Assembly: GCF_014207905.1 (NCBI RefSeq)
Contig: NZ_JACHLB010000004.1
Location: 248,001 to 312,000, forward strand
Reading direction: 5' to 3'
From: Flavobacterium notoginsengisoli
Lineage (GTDB): Bacteria > Bacteroidota > Bacteroidia > Flavobacteriales > Flavobacteriaceae
Length of the DNA: 64,000 bases
The stretch's first letter is position 1; every line of letters starts with the position of its first letter. The notes below the pieces were generated by a model. That model saw nothing but the letters and a program-made list of their open reading frames with translations. It was not told where the DNA came from and did not search any database. Below are positions 1-7,210 of this stretch, piece by piece. The position numbers were made by a program, and so were the translations under genes.

Positions 1-71
1 ATATGTTATAACTAATTTTGTCCAATCCAAAACAATTCAATCTTAATTACAACACCTTAAAATCCTACATT

Positions 72-449
72 ATGTCAGATTTTTTAACTCAATTTGGTGA
101 AGACCTAAAGAAAAACGTCCCAGGTTTTATCGCTGTTTCTGTAGCTGAAATCGCTAGTGGAATGTCATATTACTCACAATCAGTTGTTGCAGATTTTGAT
201 CCTGAATTAGCTTCGGCTTATAATCTTGAAGTGGTTAAAGCAAAAATGAATGCTATTAAGGCTCTAAATCTACATGGACAGGTTGTAGACAACATTATGA
301 TTACACTAAGTTCTCAAATACACATCATCGATGTATCTGACAACCAGCAGTATTTTATTTATTTAGCTGTAGATTCGACTAGAGCTAATTTAGGTATGAC
401 AAAATCGATTCTAAACAAATACAAAAAAGAAATCGCAACAAAATTGTAA
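72..449 (+). CDS. Small conserved cytosolic protein, possible Roadblock/LC7-like fold
   Basis: A 125-residue protein with no signal peptide or membrane segment. I prefer the ATG at 72 (MSDFLTQFGEDL) over an in-frame ATG at 18, because the extra 18 residues are low complexity and would be unusual for the family. The body, with a central IMITLSSQIHIID strand pair and a C-terminal Lys-rich helix, resembles small Roadblock/LC7-type proteins in overall pattern only. No catalytic motif is visible. A strong intrinsic terminator follows at 470-512. Function unknown; the fold suggestion is a weak inference. Confidence 0.6.
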   Translation: MSDFLTQFGEDLKKNVPGFIAVSVAEIASGMSYYSQSVVADFDPELASAYNLEVVKAKMNAIKALNLHGQVVDNIMITLSSQIHIIDVSDNQQYFIYLAVDSTRANLGMTKSILNKYKKEIATKL

Positions 450-469
450 TACCCATTTTTTTGTCCCGT

Positions 470-512
470 AAAGAGAAATGTTCTAATAAGAATGTTTCTC
501 TTTATTTTTTTT
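470..512 (+). terminator. Intrinsic terminator
   Basis: The arms AAAGAGAAA (470-478) and TTTCTCTTT (495-503) pair, with an inner TTCT/AGAA stem and an AATA loop, followed by a run of eight T. It lies 20 bases after the stop codon of the gene ending at 449. Confidence 0.8.
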
Positions 513-571
513 GAAAAGTTTCAAACTTCTTTAAAATTTATATATTTAGAAAATGAAAAAAGACTGTTTAA

Positions 572-1036
572 ATGGAACTACGTGCCTATTTCGAAAAATA
601 TCCTGATGAAGCCACTTGTATAGAAGAACTTAAAAACAAGCGCTTAGAAAATGGCATCATTTGCAGAAAATGTGGTCACGACCAGCATTCTTTTAGACAA
701 AATGATTTAAAGTTTCAATGCAGAAAATGTGGCAGCCGAATCAGCCTGCGATCTGGAACCGTAATGGAAAACTCCAATTTACCAATACGTCATTGGATGA
801 TTTGCATTGAATTGATGACATTAACTCACAGAAAAATGTCAATTCTTAAAATTCAATACCTTTTAGGACACAAACGTTACGAACCCATTTGGCTCATGGT
901 TCAGAAAATACGTTTGGTTATGAAAATTAGGGACGAAAAATACCGATTAAGAGCCTACTCTGAGTTTGATCCCGAATTTCTTCAGAAAATAGACAGACTG
1001 GCTTTACAGAAAAAAACAAAAAGCGCCTCGGATTGA
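572..1036 (+). CDS. Solo IS1595-type transposase zinc-ribbon domain protein
   Basis: A 154-residue protein. Cys31-x2-Cys34 and Cys50-x2-Cys53 form a zinc ribbon, followed by SLRSGTVMENSNLPIRHW. This arrangement is typical of the N-terminal DNA-binding region of IS1595-family transposases (transposase zinc-ribbon domain). The DDE catalytic domain that normally follows is absent; instead there is about 50 residues of basic helix and a stop codon inside a clean terminator hairpin. No terminal inverted repeats are visible around it. It is either a domesticated DNA-binding protein or a remnant; the intact frame and neat terminator favour a maintained gene. Confidence 0.65.
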   Translation: MELRAYFEKYPDEATCIEELKNKRLENGIICRKCGHDQHSFRQNDLKFQCRKCGSRISLRSGTVMENSNLPIRHWMICIELMTLTHRKMSILKIQYLLGHKRYEPIWLMVQKIRLVMKIRDEKYRLRAYSEFDPEFLQKIDRLALQKKTKSASD

Positions 1037-1046
1037 GGCGCTTTTT
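1018..1046. terminator. Bidirectional terminator containing a stop codon
   Basis: GCGCCTC (1023-1029) pairs with GAGGCGC (1035-1041) around a 5-base loop, flanked by five A and five T. The TGA stop of the zinc-ribbon gene (1034-1036) straddles the loop and right arm. Confidence 0.85.
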
Positions 1047-1073
1047 GTATAACAAACTAAATATAATTAAAAT

Positions 1074-1128
1074 CAATTATCAATTATCAATTATCAATTA
1101 TCAATTATCAATTATCAATTATCAATTA
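1074..1128. repeat. Heptanucleotide tandem repeat (CAATTAT)7.9
   Basis: Seven perfect CAATTAT units from 1074 to 1122 plus six bases of an eighth. It sits between the convergent zinc-ribbon and lysine-rich genes, 5 bases from the stop codon of the latter. The same unit, in opposite orientation and ten copies, recurs at 63849-63918. Confidence 0.95.
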
Positions 1129-1133
1129 AATAA

Positions 1134-1679
1134 TTATTTCTTCTTGTTCTTTTTTGCTTTAGATCTTTTCGCTTTCTTTTTAGCAATTTTCTTAGCTTTC
1201 GCTTTATCCTTTGCTTTTTTCGCTTTTGCTTTCTTCTTAGCTTTTGCTTTTAATTTTGCTTTTTTAGCTTTTTCTTTCTTAGCGTCTTTCTCTTTTTTCT
1301 TCGCTACAGCTTTTTTCTTTTTCAATTTTTCTTTTTTCTCAGCTACAGCTTTTTTCTCTTTTTCTTTCATCTTTTTCTTTTTCTTATCGTTTTTAGATTC
1401 GCCTTTATTTTCTTCTTCCGAGTTTTCTTCTTCTGATGAAACTGTTTCTTCAGAAACTTCTTCTCCTGTTTTCTCCTCCTTAACTTCTTCTACAACAGCA
1501 GCTTCTTTTTCTACTGTTTTTCTTGGAGCTCTTTTAGGTTTTGGTTTAGATTCTGGAGTTTCAGCTACAGCTGATTCAGTTTCCGTTTGAGCCGTCTTTT
1601 GCTCATTTTCATCAGTAGAGATAACCGGAGTGGTATTTACCGCCTGATCGATTTCATTAGTAAGCACTTCTTCTGCCAT
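1134..1679 (-). CDS. Lysine/alanine-rich, charge-bipolar protein (histone H1-like tail)
   Basis: A 181-residue low-complexity protein. Residues 1-100 are rich in Glu, Thr, Val and Ser (net acidic, with one KPKPKRAPRK basic patch near 45-55). Residues 100-181 are almost entirely Lys and Ala with some Glu and Asp, in repeats of the type AKKKAKAKKAKDKAKAKK. The tail resembles histone H1-like and AlgP-like DNA-binding tails. There is no signal peptide, so a nucleoid-associated or RNA-binding role is plausible but unproven. The A/T-rich codon pattern makes the opposite strand an open frame as well; the minus strand is preferred because of its promoter at 1776-1805. Confidence 0.75.
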   Translation of the reverse strand: MAEEVLTNEIDQAVNTTPVISTDENEQKTAQTETESAVAETPESKPKPKRAPRKTVEKEAAVVEEVKEEKTGEEVSEETVSSEEENSEEENKGESKNDKKKKKMKEKEKKAVAEKKEKLKKKKAVAKKKEKDAKKEKAKKAKLKAKAKKKAKAKKAKDKAKAKKIAKKKAKRSKAKKNKKK

Positions 1680-2016
1680 TATTTTGTTAATTTTAAGAAA
1701 TTGATTAAATTATTTTTGGTATTTACTAATTTTCAATGTTATTAAATCATTAAATTAACATCAAAAAATAATAAACAAAGATAAATTGAAAAACCTATTC
1801 GCCAATGTTAAGTTTTTCATCGAAAGAAAAAACCAATCATAAAACACTAACAAACAACACTTTACCCAATGTTAAGTTTTTACTTCGTAAATTTTCAGAA
1901 ATAGAGACTGCTTTTCAAGCCATTAGAAAGCACACGAATTTCATTTAAACAAACTTTAAATCTTAATATTTCGCCTTAAATTCGTTGAAAAACGGTTCAA
2001 TTTCTTCTTTAATAAA
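1680..2016. other. Divergent intergenic region with a 16-base direct repeat
   Basis: The region between the lysine-rich gene (minus) and the AraC gene (plus). CCAATGTTAAGTTTTT occurs twice, at 1802-1817 and 1866-1881, 64 bases apart; the first copy overlaps the -33 region of the lysine-rich gene promoter. Otherwise it is AT-rich sequence with no further structure that I can support. Confidence 0.7.
1776..1805 (-). promoter_or_regulatory. Bacteroidota-type promoter of the lysine-rich gene
   Basis: On the minus strand TTG (1805-1803), 19 bases, then TATCTTTG (1783-1776) matches the flavobacterial TTG/TAnnTTTG consensus. Predicted start of transcription is near 1769, giving a leader of about 90 bases. 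Confidence 0.65.
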
Positions 2017-2775
2017 ATGATCGAAAACTTAGAATACAAATCCATTCACCCCAATCAAAGTCTTTCTGATTTTGTCGATAGTTTTTGGTGCATGAAAAAT
2101 AAATCAGACCAGAAATTAGAAACAATTGGATTGCCAGACGGAAGAATTGATTTATCATTAATTCAAACCAATGAAAAACCTTTTGAAATTAGACTTTTAG
2201 GATTAGGAACTAAACAATACGAAAAAGGATTAATTCCTGCCAACAGCTTAACTTTTGTAATTAGTTTTAAGCTTCCAGCCGCAGAATATATTTTTCATGA
2301 AAGTCTATCTGATCTTTTAAACTCAGAAAAAATATTAAAAAACGACTTTTGGAATTTCAATAAATCCGATTTAGAAAATTTTGATTTGTTTTGTGAAAAA
2401 GCTTCACTCCAAATTCAATCTTTATTGAAAAAAGAAATCGATAATAGAAAACAAAAACTATTCAGACTTATTTACCAAACAAAAGGATCGCTTACCGTAA
2501 AAGCATTCGCAGAACAATCAAATTGGAGCAGCCGACAAATAAATCGCTATTTTCAGCAGTATTTTGGACTTTCATTAAAGGAATATTGTTCTATTCTTCG
2601 TTTTCGCGCTTCATTAGAACATATTGCAAAAGGAAAATTATTTCCTGAAGAAAATTTTTCAGACCAAACACATTTCATTAAAGAAATAAAGAAAATTTCG
2701 GGTTCGCTTCCGAAAGAATTATTTCAAAACAAAAATGACCGATTTATACTATTATCGGCGCTTTCGTCACAATAA
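2017..2775 (+). CDS. AraC-family transcriptional regulator
   Basis: A 252-residue cytosolic regulator. The N-terminal half (PNQSLSDFVDSFW through the LPDGRIDL stretch) matches the small sensor domain found in many Bacteroidota AraC proteins (DUF6597-like). The C-terminal half contains a helix-turn-helix around residues 165-205 (KAFAEQSNWSSRQINRYFQQ). The second AraC helix-turn-helix (SDQTHFIKEIKKISGSLPKE) is recognisable but lacks some usual residues. The gene lies only 30 bases before the TetX-like monooxygenase on the same strand, so it probably controls it and is co-transcribed with it. Ligand unknown. Confidence 0.85.
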   Translation: MIENLEYKSIHPNQSLSDFVDSFWCMKNKSDQKLETIGLPDGRIDLSLIQTNEKPFEIRLLGLGTKQYEKGLIPANSLTFVISFKLPAAEYIFHESLSDLLNSEKILKNDFWNFNKSDLENFDLFCEKASLQIQSLLKKEIDNRKQKLFRLIYQTKGSLTVKAFAEQSNWSSRQINRYFQQYFGLSLKEYCSILRFRASLEHIAKGKLFPEENFSDQTHFIKEIKKISGSLPKELFQNKNDRFILLSALSSQ

Positions 2776-2805
2776 TTTTGTCGCATAGATTTTAAAAACA
2801 AAACT

Positions 2806-4008
2806 ATGCTACTAGAAAATAAACAAGTTGCCATAATTGGCGGCGGAATGGGCGGTTTACTTTTAGCCCGACTTTTACAAATGCAAAATGTAAATGTAAA
2901 AGTATATGAAAGAGATAATGATGATAAAGTTCGCGTTCAAGGTTCTCCTTTGGATTTACACGAAGATTCAGGTCTAAAAGCTATGGAAAAAGCTGACTTA
3001 TTAAAAGAATTTTACGCCAATGTTCGCCCAAACGCAAGTAAAGCACGAATTGTCAACAAAGATTTCGAATTGAAATTTGATGAACATTCTATTAAAAAGA
3101 GTCACTCCGAGTTAAATTCAAAACCAAACACAAATTCTCTTCAAGATATTTCGAAACCTCGCCCAGAAATTGACCGTTCAATACTTCGAAGCATTTTAAT
3201 TCAATCACTTTTGCCAGAAACCATTGTTTGGAACAGCCATTTTACTGTTATGGAAAAAGAAAACAAAGGCTGGCGATTGCATTTTAAAAACGAAACCAGT
3301 TTTTACGCCAATTTAGTAATTGCTGCAGATGGGGCAAATTCTAAAGTCCGCTCCTATTTAAACGCCGAAAAACCGATTTATTCTGGAATTACGATGCTGG
3401 AAGGAACCATTTATAATGCAAAAGAAAACACTCCCAATCTTTTTGAATTCTCAAAAGGCGGAAAAGTTTTGGCTTTTGGAAACGAACAAACTATTATGTA
3501 CGGCACAAAAGGAGACGATTCGCTAATGTTTCTTTTGAGTTCTAAAATTCCCGAAAATTGGATTTCTGAAAGTAATTTGGATTTCAAGAATAATCAAGAA
3601 GTTTTTGAATGGTTTAAAGAATTTTACCCTGAATGGAGTTCAAAATGGCACGAACTTTTATTGAGCAACGAATTGTATTTTATTCCGAGACCGCAATATT
3701 ATTTTCCACTGGATCAAACTTGGAAAACACAAGAAAATCTCACTATGATTGGAGACGCAGCACACCGAATGCCACCATTTGCAGGTAAAGGCGCTAATCT
3801 AGCCATGTTAGATGCTTTAGAACTTGCTGAATGTTTAACTGGAAATCAATTTGAAACTTCAGAAAACGCAATCACTTACTTTGAAAGACAAATGTTAGAA
3901 AGAGCCTCGAGAGCAACAGAAGACACATTAAAAAATGGGGAACAATTGCATTCTAAAAATGCTTTAGAAAAACTAGTCGATATCTTTAACGCAACAAAAA
4001 TGCAATAA
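2806..4008 (+). CDS. TetX-like FAD-dependent monooxygenase
   Basis: A 400-residue class A flavin monooxygenase. GGGMGG at residues 12-17 binds the FAD ADP moiety, and GDAAHRMPPFAGKGANLAMLD (around 318-338) is the second FAD-contact motif. RVQGSPLDLHEDSGLKAM near residue 45 is characteristic of the TetX tetracycline-inactivating branch. Length is close to TetX (about 380-390). From memory, the segment where TetX has its substrate-contacting SHQGN is different here (LAFGNEQ), so tetracycline activity cannot be assumed. It follows an AraC regulator in a likely two-gene operon. Alternatives are oxidation of other aromatic or polyketide substrates. Confidence 0.85.
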   Translation: MLLENKQVAIIGGGMGGLLLARLLQMQNVNVKVYERDNDDKVRVQGSPLDLHEDSGLKAMEKADLLKEFYANVRPNASKARIVNKDFELKFDEHSIKKSHSELNSKPNTNSLQDISKPRPEIDRSILRSILIQSLLPETIVWNSHFTVMEKENKGWRLHFKNETSFYANLVIAADGANSKVRSYLNAEKPIYSGITMLEGTIYNAKENTPNLFEFSKGGKVLAFGNEQTIMYGTKGDDSLMFLLSSKIPENWISESNLDFKNNQEVFEWFKEFYPEWSSKWHELLLSNELYFIPRPQYYFPLDQTWKTQENLTMIGDAAHRMPPFAGKGANLAMLDALELAECLTGNQFETSENAITYFERQMLERASRATEDTLKNGEQLHSKNALEKLVDIFNATKMQ

Positions 4009-4434
4009 CTAACCTTTTCTATTTTTCAGCCATTTATCTATAGGTTCGATAGCCGTATTTATTGCAATAACTAAGAATGTACAAATTAAAGCTTCAACGA
4101 AATATCCAGACGCAGCGATACTTCCAATCGCTGCACTGCACCAAATTGTAGCAGCAGAATTTAATCCGTGGACATTGTCTCCTTCTCTAAAAATAACGCC
4201 AGCGCCTAAAAAGCCGACTCCCATAACAACTTGTGCTGTGATACGCGTAACATCTATATTTGGTTCTGTTTCTCCTACTTTTATGGAAAGCAAAACAAAA
4301 GCAGCTGCACCAATTGCAACAAGTGTGTTGGTTTTTAGTCCAGTTTCTTTGTGATGCCATTGTCTTTCAAAACCAATTATTAATCCCGCAATAGCAGCAA
4401 CTACAAGACGCGTTAAAAATTCTATTGTACTCAA
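4009..4434 (-). CDS. MgtC/SapB family membrane protein
   Basis: A 141-residue inner-membrane protein with four to five hydrophobic segments. The N-terminal LVVAAIAGLIIGFERQWHH and the central MGVGFLGAGVIF are hallmark MgtC/SapB motifs. This is the short form without the C-terminal ACT-like domain of Salmonella MgtC. In other bacteria MgtC is linked to Mg2+ limitation and to control of ATP synthase; here the role is inferred only from family. It lies 18 bases downstream of the FabZ-like gene on the same strand and converges, with no gap, on the TetX-like gene. Confidence 0.85.
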   Translation of the reverse strand: MSTIEFLTRLVVAAIAGLIIGFERQWHHKETGLKTNTLVAIGAAAFVLLSIKVGETEPNIDVTRITAQVVMGVGFLGAGVIFREGDNVHGLNSAATIWCSAAIGSIAASGYFVEALICTFLVIAINTAIEPIDKWLKNRKG

Positions 4435-4452
4435 GTTCTTATGTTTTTAGAA

Positions 4453-4866
4453 TTATTGAAGTTTAACACACAACCATTCTCCTTTTACAATCAATTTATC
4501 ATCAGAAAAAGCTTCGCCAGACTGTTTGATTATTTTTTCGCTTACACGGATATTTTTCACTACAAATTTTATCAGTTTTCCAAATTCTACACCAGCAAAA
4601 AATTCAATATTATCAAGACTTACCAAACCAAAAACACCATCTGCAAGTCCCAACAATTTTACGCCCGCGCCACCACATTGTGCCATTGCTTCAATTAAAA
4701 TTGTTCCAGGAACAAAATTAAAATCAGGAAAACTTCCTTGAAGCCAAGCATCTTTTTGTGTAAACGTTTTTAAACCAATAATTGTTTCGGTTGTATAAGA
4801 TATAATTTCGTCTACAAATAAAAACGGAGCTCTGTGCGGAATTAAATCTTCTATCTTCTGACTCAT
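4453..4866 (-). CDS. FabZ/FabA-like hotdog-fold protein lacking the catalytic His
   Basis: A 137-residue protein of the 3-hydroxyacyl-ACP dehydratase (FabZ) family. It has IPHRAPFLFVDEI at residues 9-21 and FVPGTILIEAMAQCGG at 51-66, with the helix Glu at 59. The catalytic His of FabZ (in GHFP) is replaced by Ser45 (QGSFPDF). This suggests loss of normal dehydratase activity, an acyl-binding or thioesterase-like role, or an alternative mechanism. It probably forms a bicistron with mgtC (18-base gap). It may act in aryl polyene or other specialised lipid synthesis, as many short Bacteroidota FabZ paralogs do, but no such cluster is nearby. Confidence 0.75.
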   Translation of the reverse strand: MSQKIEDLIPHRAPFLFVDEIISYTTETIIGLKTFTQKDAWLQGSFPDFNFVPGTILIEAMAQCGGAGVKLLGLADGVFGLVSLDNIEFFAGVEFGKLIKFVVKNIRVSEKIIKQSGEAFSDDKLIVKGEWLCVKLQ

Positions 4867-4961
4867 TGCATATAATTTGCAACAATTTACGAATCTGATT
4901 TCACATAGACAATATTTTAAATTATGTCTGTGTTAATTTGCTTTTTCAAAAACCGCAAAAA

Positions 4962-4987
4962 AAAAGAGATGTCCAAACATCTCTTTT
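4962..4987 (-). terminator. Terminator of the PUL operon
   Basis: AAAAGAGATGT (4962-4972) pairs perfectly with ACATCTCTTTT (4977-4987) around a 4-base loop; on the minus strand it is followed by a long T run. It lies 25 bases beyond the last GH43 gene. Confidence 0.8.
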
Positions 4988-5011
4988 CCCGTTATTAACT
5001 CTAAAATCATT

Positions 5012-5986
5012 TTACTCCTGCAATAAGTAGAAACTTTTAGCATTTGCTTTGATTTTATTGCCTTCAAAATCAATATCAATAATTGCTGCTTTTCTTGGCG
5101 AAACCCCATTATTGCTGTAATGCGTATGTAGCACATATTTCATTTTTCCATTTTTATCATAAAAGACATCACCATGACCTACACCATTTATACCAATGTC
5201 TTTACGGCTTATTATCGGACTATCTGCTGCTTTTTCCCAAGGCCCAAGCGGACTTTTAGCTGTTGCATAACCCACTGCGTAATCTGGATTTCTAAAATCG
5301 TTTGCAGAATAAATCATGTAATACAAGCCATTATGTTTTAAAACCGTTGGCCCTTCTGTAACTGGCCAGCTCACATTTTGAGTATTTTCCCAAGGCAAAA
5401 CTCCCGAAATACATTCCGTTAAAGTTTCCGGTTTAATACTTTGCAAATCATCATTTATTTCAGCGACAAAGATTCTATTTCCATTTGTCAAACGAACATG
5501 ATAAAGATATTTTTTACCATCTTCATCAATAAAAATAAAAGGATCAATCTGATTTCCAGTTTTTATAATTGGCTCTTTAGATTCACTTTTAAATGGCCCA
5601 ATCGGACTATCGCTAACAGCAACAGCAATATTTTCATTAGCTGTGTAAATCATATAAAATTTATTGTTGTACGAAAGAACCTGAGGCGCCCAAAAACCTT
5701 TATCTCCAAAAGTATCTCCTTTTTTTAGAGCCAAGCCATTTTGAGCACCAGAAGGACCTTTCCATGCTTTTAAATCAGAAGAAGTATACACTTGAAAACC
5801 TTCTCCATTTGGAATATCGCCTGTTGTAGTTCCGTACAGATAATACAATCCGTTGTTATAAAAAATCGTCGGATCGGCTAATAAAATAGCTTTAGATTTG
5901 GATTCTTTCGGTTTGTCTGTATTTTTCTCTTGCGAACACGCTACAAAAACGCACAACAAGGCCGCGATACTTACTATTTTTTTCAT
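5012..5986 (-). CDS. Glycoside hydrolase family 43 lipoprotein
   Basis: A 324-residue lipoprotein: MKKIVSIAALLCVFVAC gives a lipobox with Cys17, so it is probably membrane-anchored. The five-bladed propeller signature is complete: Asp38 (LADPT) as base, Asp148 (IDPF) as pKa modulator and Glu211 (TEGPTV) as acid. I chose the ATG at 5986 rather than one at 6046 because it starts exactly at the signal peptide and overlaps the upstream gene's stop by ATGA, indicating coupled translation. GH43 enzymes of this shape remove or cleave alpha-L-arabinofuranosyl or xylosyl units. It is the last gene of the PUL. Confidence 0.9.
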   Translation of the reverse strand: MKKIVSIAALLCVFVACSQEKNTDKPKESKSKAILLADPTIFYNNGLYYLYGTTTGDIPNGEGFQVYTSSDLKAWKGPSGAQNGLALKKGDTFGDKGFWAPQVLSYNNKFYMIYTANENIAVAVSDSPIGPFKSESKEPIIKTGNQIDPFIFIDEDGKKYLYHVRLTNGNRIFVAEINDDLQSIKPETLTECISGVLPWENTQNVSWPVTEGPTVLKHNGLYYMIYSANDFRNPDYAVGYATAKSPLGPWEKAADSPIISRKDIGINGVGHGDVFYDKNGKMKYVLHTHYSNNGVSPRKAAIIDIDFEGNKIKANAKSFYLLQE

Positions 5987-7017
5987 TTTAAAATGGGTTT
6001 TGAAATTTTTACTACAGAAGGCGAACCAAAATTTATTGTTGGCCATCCGTTTTTATACGTTATTTTGTCGATTAAGACAATTCTTCCACTCTTTGGACTA
6101 TCTGCATCAATTGCGTGATAAACAATCCATTCTTGGCCTTTATCATCGGTTACAACAGAATTATGCCCCGGTGCAATCCATTTTTTATTTTTACTTAAAA
6201 TGACACTATTTTCTTTTCTTTCTGCTTCCGCTAAAGTCTCAAAAGGACCATCGGCAGTTTTAGATCTTGCAATCATTACCGCATAATGTGCTTTGTCTCC
6301 GCAACAATTATCTCCAGAATAATACAGATAATAAAAACCATCGTGATACGTAACCCAACTTCCTTCAACCAAATTTTGATAATTTGCTGGATCATTATTT
6401 CTTATGGGATTAACCAAAATTTTAGGCAAACTTCCAACTTTAAAGCTCAAACGATCTTCTGAAAGTTCTTGCACTTTTAAGCCTTCAAAACCAGAACCCC
6501 AATACAATAATTTCTTACCAGTTTTCGGGTCATCAAAAGCCATGGGATCAATATTGATAAAACTATTTCCGCAAAGCAAAGGTTCGCCTTTATCTACAAA
6601 AGGTCCTGAAGGAGATTTAGAAACTGCAACACCCAAACATTTTCCTTCTTTTGAATCTGATTCTCCAGAATAGTACAAAAAATAGGTTTTCAGTTTTGCA
6701 TCATATAAAACGTGCGGAGCCCAAAAATCTTTGTCGGCCCAATTTGGTTTTTCAGGAAGTGCATCTCCAACAAAAATCCAATTCACAAGATCCTTAGATT
6801 TTAGTGTTTGAATATGAATTGTCTTTCCATCAACATTTGTATTTGTACCGTAAGCATAAAAAAATCCATCAGCAGCTTTTATCACCGTTGGATCTGCAAA
6901 ATCACTTTTGTAAACTGGATTCTGAAAAGTGGTTTCATTTATTTTTTGAGCTTCAATTTTATATGAATTTAGAGCTAAAACAAGAAAAAAAAGTTTTAAA
7001 TAGTTTTTCATTTTCAT
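5983..7017 (-). CDS. Glycoside hydrolase family 43, secreted arabinanase-like
   Basis: A 344-residue protein with an N-terminal signal peptide (about residues 1-23, ending EAQ). The GH43 catalytic triad is visible: Asp42 (FADPTV), Asp157 (NIDPMAF) and Glu219 (LVEGSW). The FWAPHVLYD segment is also typical. The His in APGHNSV near residue 276 matches the position that helps bind calcium in arabinanase-type GH43 enzymes. It overlaps the next GH43 gene by four bases. It is likely an arabinan-degrading or arabinofuranosidase enzyme in the periplasm; exact substrate and subfamily cannot be fixed here. Confidence 0.9.
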   Translation of the reverse strand: MKMKNYLKLFFLVLALNSYKIEAQKINETTFQNPVYKSDFADPTVIKAADGFFYAYGTNTNVDGKTIHIQTLKSKDLVNWIFVGDALPEKPNWADKDFWAPHVLYDAKLKTYFLYYSGESDSKEGKCLGVAVSKSPSGPFVDKGEPLLCGNSFINIDPMAFDDPKTGKKLLYWGSGFEGLKVQELSEDRLSFKVGSLPKILVNPIRNNDPANYQNLVEGSWVTYHDGFYYLYYSGDNCCGDKAHYAVMIARSKTADGPFETLAEAERKENSVILSKNKKWIAPGHNSVVTDDKGQEWIVYHAIDADSPKSGRIVLIDKITYKNGWPTINFGSPSVVKISKPILK

Positions 7018-7089
7018 ATTAATCTTTTAATTTAACTAATAAATTATTTTTAACTAAAAATCAACAACTTAAAAACTTAGTATAGAAAA

Positions 7090-7150
7090 AACTTATAGAA
7101 GAAAAACACCAAAAAAAGGTAGAAATTCAGTGTTTTTCTTCTTCTAAGTT
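7090..7150 (-). terminator. Long hairpin between galM and the GH43 pair
   Basis: AACTTATAGAAGAAAAACAC (7090-7109) pairs with an almost complementary copy at 7130-7150 around a 20-base loop. It lies in the 193-base gap after galM. It may be an intra-operon terminator or an mRNA stabilising structure. Confidence 0.5.
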
Positions 7151-7210
7151 TTGAATAATAATTTTCCTTTTTTGTTTTTAATTTTAAATCCGATTATCTT
7201 AAAAATTCAA

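Noticed and set aside
1033..1590. A long plus-strand open frame rich in Phe, Ser and Ala
   Set aside because: It is the antisense image of the lysine-rich gene and starts within the repeat-bearing gap; the minus-strand frame has the promoter and a known composition type.
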